From NCBI RefSeq assembly GCF_900631945.1, contig NZ_UZWE01000041.1, forward strand, positions 1 to 36,974: a DNA stretch of 36,974 nucleotides, given 5' to 3'. The notes under the pieces were generated by a model. That model was not told the DNA's origin. It made no database searches and saw only the letters and a program-made list of their open reading frames with translations. Made by a program: the position numbers and the translations under genes. Within the stretch, counting starts at the first letter, position 1; every line of letters begins with the position of its first letter. Positions 31,227 through 36,974 of the stretch are shown here, in pieces. Origin of the DNA: Paracoccus haematequi (GTDB taxonomy: Bacteria; Pseudomonadota; Alphaproteobacteria; Rhodobacterales; Rhodobacteraceae).

Positions 31227-33880
31227 GCCGTTTCCTCCAGCAGTTTTTCAACCTGGGCGATGGCGTCATCAGCGGCCGCAAGACTGGGCGCGCCGCCCTG
31301 GGCGCGGTCGGGGCGCCCGCCGCCGCCCTTGCCGCCAAGCGCCGCCGTCGCCGTCTGCACCAGCGTCACGGCGCTGATCCGGTCCACCAGATCCGGCGTC
31401 ACGCCCGCGGCGACGGTGGCCTTGCCCTCGGCCTCGGCCAGGACCAGCACCGCGCCGCTGCCAAGCTGCGACTTCATCTCATCGACAAGCGCGCCCAGAT
31501 CCTTGCCGCCCACGCCTTCGACCCGGCGGCCGATGAACTTGACGCCGCCGATGTCCTTGGCCGCCTGCGCCTGACCGCCGCCCATGGCAAGCTGCCGCTT
31601 CAGCTGCGCGACCTCGTTGGCAAGCGCCTTGCGTTCGTCCGCCAGCGCCTTGACGCGGTTGACGACATCGCCCGCCTGCGCCTTGAGCAGACCGGCGATT
31701 TCCGACAACTGGCTGTCGGAACGGCGCAGATGCGCCAGGGCAGCCTGGCCCGTCAGCGCCTCGATCCGCCGCACCCCGGCGCTGCTGGCGCTGTCGCCCA
31801 GCAGGGCAAAGGCGCCGATATCGCCGGTGCGCGCGACATGGGTACCCCCGCACAGTTCCAGCGAATAGGTCGCGCCATCAGCGCCCTTGCCGCTGCCCGA
31901 CAGGTTGCCCATCGACACGACCCGCACCTCGTCCCCGTATTTCTCGCCGAACAGCGCCTGCGCGCCCAGGGCCCGCGCGTCGTCGGGCGTCATGATCCGC
32001 GTCTCGACCGGGCTGTTCTGGCGGATGAAATCGTTCACCTCGGCCTCGATCCGGGCCAGTTCCTCGGCCGACACGGCGCTGTTGTGGCTGAAATCGAAGC
32101 GCAGCCGGTCGGGCGCGTTCAGGCTGCCGCGCTGCGCGACATGCTCGCCCAGGGCGCGGCGCAGCGCCTCGTGCAGCAGGTGGGTGGCCGAGTGGTTGGC
32201 CCGGATCGCGCTGCGGCGCCCGTGATCGACCGAGAGCGTAGCCCCCTGCCCCCGGCTGATCGTGCCCAGAGTCACCTCGGCCACATGCAGGAAGACACCC
32301 GCAACCTTCTTGGTGTCGGTGACGCGGGCCGCGCCGGTTTCGGTCTTGATCAGGCCCGTATCGCCGACCTGGCCGCCGGATTCGGCGTAGAAGGGCGACT
32401 GGTTGACCACCAGATGCACGGTCTGCCCTTCGGTCGCCTCGCCCACATCGGCGCCATCCGCGACGACGGCGAGGATCTGGCCCTCGGCCTCCTCGGTGTC
32501 ATAGCCCAGGAATTCGGTCGCGCCGTGCTTTTCGGCCAGCTCGTACCAGATGGCGGCGTCCTTGGCTTCGCCCGACCCGGCCCAGGCCGCGCGCGCCTTG
32601 GCTTTCTGTTCCGCCATGGCGGCGTCGAAACCGGCGGTGTCGACCGACCGGCCCCTTTCGCGCAAGGCGTCCTGCGTCAAATCCAGCGGGAAGCCATAAG
32701 TGTCATACAGCTTGAACGCCGCCTCACCGGGCAGGTTCGCGCCCTCAGGCAGGCGCGACAGTTCGTCATCCAGAAGCCGCAGCCCGCGATCCAGCGTCTG
32801 GCGGAAGCGGGTTTCCTCGCTGCGCAGGGTTTCCTCGATCATTGCCTGGGCGCGGGTCAGTTCAGGATAGGCCGCGCCCATCTGGCGGACCAGGGCGGGC
32901 ACCAGCCGGTGCATCACCGGATCCTGCGCGCCCAGCATATGCGCGTGCCGCATCGCCCGGCGCATGATCCGCCGCAGCACATAGCCGCGCCCTTCATTGC
33001 TGGGCATCACCCCGTCGGCGATCAGGAAGCTGGTGGACCGCAGGTGGTCGGCAATGACCCGGTGGTGGACCTTGCCCGGCCCGTCGGGGTCGTTGCTGGT
33101 CGCGTGGGCGCTGGCCTCGATCAGCGACCGCATCAGGTCGGTGTCATAGTTGTCGTGCTTGCCTTGCAGCAGCGCGCCGATCCGCTCCAGCCCCATGCCG
33201 GTGTCGATCGACTGCATGTCGAGCGCGCGCATCGAGCCGTCCTCGAACTGCTCGTTCTGCATGAAGACTAGGTTCCAGATCTCGATGAAGCGGTCGCCGT
33301 CTTCGTCCGCCGATCCCGGAGGGCCGCCCCAGATGTGGTCGCCGTGGTCGAAGAAAATCTCGGTGCAGGGGCCGCAGGGGCCGGTCGGACCCATCTGCCA
33401 GAAGTTGTCGCTGGTCGGGATGCGGATGATCCGGTCGTCGGTCAAGCCAGCGACCTTCTTCCAGATATTCGCGGCTTCGTCGTCGGTGTGATAGACCGTG
33501 ACCAGCAGCTTGTCCTTAGGGATGCCGAAGTCCTTGGTCAGCAGTTCCCAGGCGAACGGGATCGCCTGGTCCTTGAAATAGTCGCCAAAGCTGAAATTGC
33601 CCAGCATTTCGAAGAAGGTGTGGTGCCGGGCGGTATAGCCCACATTGTCCAGGTCGTTGTGCTTGCCGCCCGCGCGCACGCATTTCTGCGCCGTGGTGGC
33701 GCGGTTGTAGTCGCGCGTCTCGAGCCCCGTGAACAGGTTCTTGAACTGCACCATGCCCGAATTGGTGAACATCAGCGTCGGATCGTTGCGCGGCACCAGA
33801 GGCGAGCTGTCGACCACGCGGTGGCCGTTGCGTTCGAAGAAGCTGAGGAATGTGGATCGGATGTCGTTCAGACTGGGCAT
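31223..33880 (-). CDS. alaS: alanyl-tRNA synthetase
   Basis: An 885-residue class II synthetase, full length. The N-terminal catalytic domain opens with [20 protein letters not shown] and includes [17 protein letters not shown] (residues ~87-103) and [13 protein letters not shown] (~165). The editing domain has the zinc-binding HSATHLLH pair (~560) and CGGTH (~665). The C-terminal C-Ala region ends with [15 protein letters not shown], the glycine-rich motif typical of the family. It charges tRNA(Ala) and clears mischarged Ser and Gly. It lies between recA and DUF1330 in an arrangement I associate with Rhodobacteraceae. Confidence 0.96.
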   Translation of the reverse strand: MPSLNDIRSTFLSFFERNGHRVVDSSPLVPRNDPTLMFTNSGMVQFKNLFTGLETRDYNRATTAQKCVRAGGKHNDLDNVGYTARHHTFFEMLGNFSFGDYFKDQAIPFAWELLTKDFGIPKDKLLVTVYHTDDEAANIWKKVAGLTDDRIIRIPTSDNFWQMGPTGPCGPCTEIFFDHGDHIWGGPPGSADEDGDRFIEIWNLVFMQNEQFEDGSMRALDMQSIDTGMGLERIGALLQGKHDNYDTDLMRSLIEASAHATSNDPDGPGKVHHRVIADHLRSTSFLIADGVMPSNEGRGYVLRRIMRRAMRHAHMLGAQDPVMHRLVPALVRQMGAAYPELTRAQAMIEETLRSEETRFRQTLDRGLRLLDDELSRLPEGANLPGEAAFKLYDTYGFPLDLTQDALRERGRSVDTAGFDAAMAEQKAKARAAWAGSGEAKDAAIWYELAEKHGATEFLGYDTEEAEGQILAVVADGADVGEATEGQTVHLVVNQSPFYAESGGQVGDTGLIKTETGAARVTDTKKVAGVFLHVAEVTLGTISRGQGATLSVDHGRRSAIRANHSATHLLHEALRRALGEHVAQRGSLNAPDRLRFDFSHNSAVSAEELARIEAEVNDFIRQNSPVETRIMTPDDARALGAQALFGEKYGDEVRVVSMGNLSGSGKGADGATYSLELCGGTHVARTGDIGAFALLGDSASSAGVRRIEALTGQAALAHLRRSDSQLSEIAGLLKAQAGDVVNRVKALADERKALANEVAQLKRQLAMGGGQAQAAKDIGGVKFIGRRVEGVGGKDLGALVDEMKSQLGSGAVLVLAEAEGKATVAAGVTPDLVDRISAVTLVQTATAALGGKGGGGRPDRAQGGAPSLAAADDAIAQVEKLLEETA

Positions 33881-34021
33881 GGCGGGCCTTCATCGCTGGG
33901 TCGCACTCCGGCAATGACCGGGCCGGAACGGTCTATCCGGCGCAAGCCCTCCTGTCCAGCGACCGCTGGCCGGAACAAGTTCTGGCGACGCCCGTTGTCC
34001 CTGCGCAAACAGGAGAATCCC

Positions 34022-34108
34022 ATGCTCAAATTCATCGGCGGAACGGTCGGCATCATCTTTCTCATCGGCCTGCTGGTCGTGATCGGGATCCTGTCGCTGA
34101 TTTTCTAA
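34022..34108 (+). CDS. 28-residue single-helix membrane peptide
   Basis: A 28-codon gene starting MLKFIGGTVG and ending in a continuous hydrophobic helix (IIFLIGLLVVIGILSLIF). AGGAG at about 34010-34014 gives a strong ribosome binding site with good spacing, and the frame ends at TAA 34106-34108, just before the recA terminator. It lies in the gap between the divergent starts of alaS and the convergent end of recA. Such micro membrane proteins are usually missed. No family recognised. Confidence 0.55.
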   Translation: MLKFIGGTVGIIFLIGLLVVIGILSLIF

Positions 34109-34128
34109 GACCGACCCCAAAATGGCAA

Positions 34129-34151
34129 AAGGCGCGGCATTGCCGCGCCTT
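34129..34151 (-). terminator. recA terminator
   Basis: AAGGCGCGGC (34129-34138) pairs with GCCGCGCCTT (34142-34151) around ATT. On the minus strand the stem is followed by TTGCCATTTT, a partial T-tract, 21 bases beyond the recA stop. It may serve the small membrane gene from the other side as well. Confidence 0.7.
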
Positions 34152-34172
34152 CGCAGTTCCGACGGGAACCGA

Positions 34173-35249
34173 TCACTCCTCGGTCAGGCTGTCGTCCTCG
34201 GACTCGCCGCCCTCGGCGCCGAATTCAAGGCCGTGGCTGGCGCGGATCTTGTCCTCGATGGCCATGGCCTTTTCGGGATTGTCGCGCAGGAACTGCTTGG
34301 CGTTCTCGCGGCCTTGGCCGATGCGTTCGTCGCCATAGGAATACCAGGCGCCCGACTTTTCGACCACGCCCGCCTTGACGCCCAGGTCGATCAGCTCGCC
34401 CACCTTGCTGATGCCTTCGCCATACATGATGTCGAATTCCACCTGCCGGAACGGGGGGGCCACCTTGTTCTTGACGACCTTCACGCGGGTGGTGTTGCCG
34501 ATCACCTCGTCGCGGTCCTTGACGGCGCCAGTGCGGCGGATGTCAAGGCGCACCGAGGCATAGAATTTCAGCGCATTGCCGCCCGTCGTCGTCTCGGGAT
34601 TGCCGAACATCACGCCGATCTTCATGCGGATCTGGTTGATGAAGATCACCATGCAGTTCGAACGCCCGATGCTGGCGGTCAGCTTGCGCATCGCCTGGCT
34701 CATCAGGCGGGCCTGGCTGCCCATCTGCATGTCGCCCATGTCGCCTTCGATTTCCGACTTGGGGGTCAGCGCCGCGACCGAATCGACCACCACCAGGCTG
34801 ACCGCGCCGGATCGGACCAGCGTATCCACGATCTCAAGCGCCTGTTCGCCGGTATCGGGCTGGCTGATCAGCAGTTCGTCCAGATTCACGCCCAGCTTCT
34901 TGGCGTATTGCGGATCCAGCGCATGTTCCGCATCGACAAAGGCGCAGACGCCGCCCTTCTTCTGTTCCTCGGCCACCACATGCAGCGTCAGCGTGGTCTT
35001 GCCCGAGCTTTCCGGCCCGAAAATCTCGATGATGCGGCCCTTGGGCAGGCCGCCGATGCCAAGCGCGATGTCCAGCCCCAGCGATCCGGTCGAGGTCGCC
35101 TCGATCTCGGCCACGGGGCTGTCCTTGCCCAGCTTCATGATCGAACCCTTGCCGAACTGGCGTTCGATCTGGGCAAGGGCGCTGTCGAGCGCCTTCTGCT
35201 TGTCCGCGCTGCGCTTGTCGTTCATGTCGAAGATGCTCGCCTGTGCCAT
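34173..35249 (-). CDS. recA: recombinase A
   Basis: A 358-residue RecA, normal length. Marks are [20 protein letters not shown], Walker [10 protein letters not shown] (residues ~73-81), [12 protein letters not shown] (~106), [20 protein letters not shown] (~147-166), and loop regions [12 protein letters not shown] and [20 protein letters not shown] (~200-219). The C-terminus is acidic ([12 protein letters not shown]). RecA drives homologous recombination and triggers LexA self-cleavage. A LexA box lies 63-77 bases upstream of the start, and a terminator follows the stop. Confidence 0.98.
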   Translation of the reverse strand: MAQASIFDMNDKRSADKQKALDSALAQIERQFGKGSIMKLGKDSPVAEIEATSTGSLGLDIALGIGGLPKGRIIEIFGPESSGKTTLTLHVVAEEQKKGGVCAFVDAEHALDPQYAKKLGVNLDELLISQPDTGEQALEIVDTLVRSGAVSLVVVDSVAALTPKSEIEGDMGDMQMGSQARLMSQAMRKLTASIGRSNCMVIFINQIRMKIGVMFGNPETTTGGNALKFYASVRLDIRRTGAVKDRDEVIGNTTRVKVVKNKVAPPFRQVEFDIMYGEGISKVGELIDLGVKAGVVEKSGAWYSYGDERIGQGRENAKQFLRDNPEKAMAIEDKIRASHGLEFGAEGGESEDDSLTEE

Positions 35250-35311
35250 ACGTCCTCACCGTTATTTCACAGCCTGGCCGACGGGGCAATCTGCCGACCA
35301 CGATGGTTTAT

Positions 35312-35326
35312 GTTCACTTCTTGTTC
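35312..35326. promoter_or_regulatory. LexA (SOS) box upstream of recA
   Basis: GTTCACTTCTTGTTC is an exact GTTC-N7-GTTC direct repeat, the established LexA operator of alphaproteobacteria including Rhodobacter. It reads on the plus strand, so relative to recA it appears as GAAC-N7-GAAC, 63 bases upstream of the start codon. Confidence 0.85.
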
Positions 35327-35425
35327 CTGTGGATAGATGCGCGCTCCCGGCGGCTTTTTCAAGCGTTATCCGGCCGGGAATCACATTTCCTCAACCAGTC
35401 TGGATCCGGTTGACTAACAAACCGT

Positions 35426-36974
35426 TCACGCATCCAGCCTGCGGGGCGGATCCTGCATCTGGCGGGCGACCGCCTGGATCAGTTCGTTCAGGGTAAAGGG
35501 TTTCGCCAGGAAGGCCGCGTTCGGGATCGGGTCGTGGCCTTCGCCGAAGATGTCCTCGGTATAGCCGGACATGAAGACGACCCTGGTTCCGGGCCGGTCG
35601 CGCAGGGCGGCGCGGACCCAGCTTGGCCCGTCCATGCCGGGCATCACTACATCGGTGACAAAGATGTCGACCGTCAGCCCGCCGTCCAGCAGGGCCAGCG
35701 CCTCCTCGGCGCTGGCGGCCTCGTGAACCTCGTAGCCCTTCAGGCGCAGAGCGCGCGCGGCGAAAGCTCGGACGGGGGCCTCGTCCTCGACCAGAAGGAC
35801 GCTGGCGCGCTGCAAGATCTGGGTCATCTCGGTCGCGGCGGCCACTGGGCGGACGGCCTGCCGGACGCCCGCCTGGGCGGGGAAGTAGAGCGAAAAGCAG
35901 GTGCCCTTGCCCACCTCGCTGTCGCAGAAGATATAGCCGCCGGTCTGCTTGACGATCCCATAGGCGGTGGACAGGCCCAGCCCGGTCCCCTCGCCCACGC
36001 GCTTGGTGGTGAAGAACGGCTCGAAGATCTTGTCGACAAGCCCCGCCTCGATGCCGCAGCCTTCGTCGGTGACGCGGATGCGCAGGTAATCGCCCTTGGG
36101 CAGGGACACCTTGTCGCGGGCGAGGTCGTCGATCGACAGGACATCGGTCCTGATCTCGATATTGCCGCCCGCAGGCATGGCGTCGCGGGCATTCACGACA
36201 AGGTTCATGATGACCTGCTCCAATTGTCTCTTGTCGGCGCGGATGGCGCGCAGGGTGGGGTCATGGCTGATCGTCAGGGTGATCTTCTCGCCCACCAGCC
36301 GGTTCAGCAGATGGGTCAGCTCCGCCAGCACGTCGCGCGTGTCCAGCGTTTCCAGCTGCAACTGCTGGCGGCGCGAAAAGGCCAGAAGCTGCCCCACCAG
36401 CGAAGCCGCACGGTTGGCGTTCTGACCGATCTGGTCCAGGTCGGCATAATCGGGATCGCCCTTGTCGTGGCGCAGCATCAACAGGTCGCAATGGCCGCGG
36501 ATCGCGGTCAGCAGGTTGTTGAAGTCATGCGCGACGCCCCCCGCCAGTTGGCCGATGGCCTGCATCTTCTGGCTTTGCACGAACTGCGCTTCGAGCGTCT
36601 TGAGCGCGCTTGCGTCGTTCAGGACCGCGATCAGGCCCGGCTGCTCGACCGGATCCATGGCCAGCGTCACCTGGAAATGCTGTTCCTTGGCCGCGTCGTC
36701 GCGCGCACGCAGGCGCAACACCTCGGACCGGCCGTCGCTGCGGCGCGCGGCATGGGTTTCGGCGATCCATTCCCCCGCCGGTCGGCCGGGACCGTCCAGC
36801 AGGCTGCCGATATGGACGGGATCGGCGCCCTGCGGCAGGCTGGCGCCCAGCAGGCGCCGCGCCGCCGCGTTCGCCCGGCGGATATAGCCGTTGGGCGCGA
36901 TGCGCAGCAGGGCCACGGGAATCGCCTCGAAATCGTCGGGGGTCTCGGCCTCGTCGGCGGTCAGGGGGCGGGTG
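35426..36974 (-). CDS. cckA: hybrid sensor histidine kinase CckA, partial (5' end beyond the window)
   Basis: The last ~515 residues of a hybrid histidine kinase; the frame is still open at the window edge, so the N-terminus (membrane segments and first PAS domain) is missing. In order it has a PAS-like domain ([20 protein letters not shown]), the phosphoacceptor histidine in [17 protein letters not shown], an ATPase domain ([14 protein letters not shown], then DEGCGI and [13 protein letters not shown]), and a C-terminal receiver with the phosphorylated aspartate in [13 protein letters not shown] and lysine in FLAKPF. This is the CckA layout. CckA feeds ChpT and CtrA, which in Rhodobacteraceae control motility and gene transfer agent release. 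Its position beside recA matches my recollection of related genomes. Confidence 0.92.
   Translation of the reverse strand, partial: TRPLTADEAETPDDFEAIPVALLRIAPNGYIRRANAAARRLLGASLPQGADPVHIGSLLDGPGRPAGEWIAETHAARRSDGRSEVLRLRARDDAAKEQHFQVTLAMDPVEQPGLIAVLNDASALKTLEAQFVQSQKMQAIGQLAGGVAHDFNNLLTAIRGHCDLLMLRHDKGDPDYADLDQIGQNANRAASLVGQLLAFSRRQQLQLETLDTRDVLAELTHLLNRLVGEKITLTISHDPTLRAIRADKRQLEQVIMNLVVNARDAMPAGGNIEIRTDVLSIDDLARDKVSLPKGDYLRIRVTDEGCGIEAGLVDKIFEPFFTTKRVGEGTGLGLSTAYGIVKQTGGYIFCDSEVGKGTCFSLYFPAQAGVRQAVRPVAAATEMTQILQRASVLLVEDEAPVRAFAARALRLKGYEVHEAASAEEALALLDGGLTVDIFVTDVVMPGMDGPSWVRAALRDRPGTRVVFMSGYTEDIFGEGHDPIPNAAFLAKPFTLNELIQAVARQMQDPPRRLDA

Overview
The window is a GC-rich (roughly two-thirds GC by eye) chromosomal segment of an alphaproteobacterium of the Rhodobacteraceae, most likely Paracoccus or a close relative. 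The lineage is suggested by four things: the cckA-recA-alaS neighbourhood, a C4-pathway hemA with an FnrL-like box, an alphaproteobacterial LexA box (GTTC-N7-GTTC) in front of recA, and small membrane proteins of a type I associate with this family. No rRNA, tRNA or CRISPR array was found.

Layout. 1-2430 is an accessory patch. A 3'-truncated AAC(3) aminoglycoside acetyltransferase gene runs out of frame into a 5'-truncated AbiV-family gene, which is followed two bases later by a complete PIN-domain gene; a mostly non-coding stretch ends in a Rho-independent terminator. 2467-8885 is core-like: DUF72, an ABM-GNAT fusion, oligoendopeptidase F, a membrane-anchored M19 dipeptidase, rbsD, an entericidin and several small secreted or membrane proteins. 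9006-9655 is a REP-associated transposase (RAYT) with four copies of its palindrome, two of them inside its own coding region. 9674-10952 is a sharply AT-rich two-gene island inserted after lepA. It encodes a cytosolic protein of about 271 residues (with a one-base frameshift) and a four-helix membrane protein joined by an ATGA overlap. This architecture matches phage lambda RexA/RexB and is the best candidate here for an undescribed defence module.

10974-15797 holds lepA, a DMT exporter, a HAD hydrolase, a CopZ-like metallochaperone, a small secreted protein and a CobB sirtuin. 15838-20523 is a complete vitamin B12 uptake unit: a cobalamin riboswitch followed by btuB, btuF, btuC and btuD, all overlapping. 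20520-29547 holds an orphan ParA, an ABM protein, a second M19 dipeptidase, a RodZ-like protein, hemA, a divergent M20 peptidase, a lipoprotein lytic transglycosylase and gatB. 29630-36974 holds a DUF4177 protein, a class II glutamine amidotransferase, DUF1330, alaS, a 28-residue membrane peptide, recA and the 3' part of cckA, which runs off the window edge.

Main points: two separate defence-like modules (AbiV-PIN and the Rex-like pair) lie about 8 kb apart with a RAYT/REP locus next to one of them. A Rhodobacterales-type intergenic repeat occurs three times. Clear regulatory sites are present for B12 uptake, haem synthesis and the SOS response. All family calls were made by reading motifs; no database search was run.
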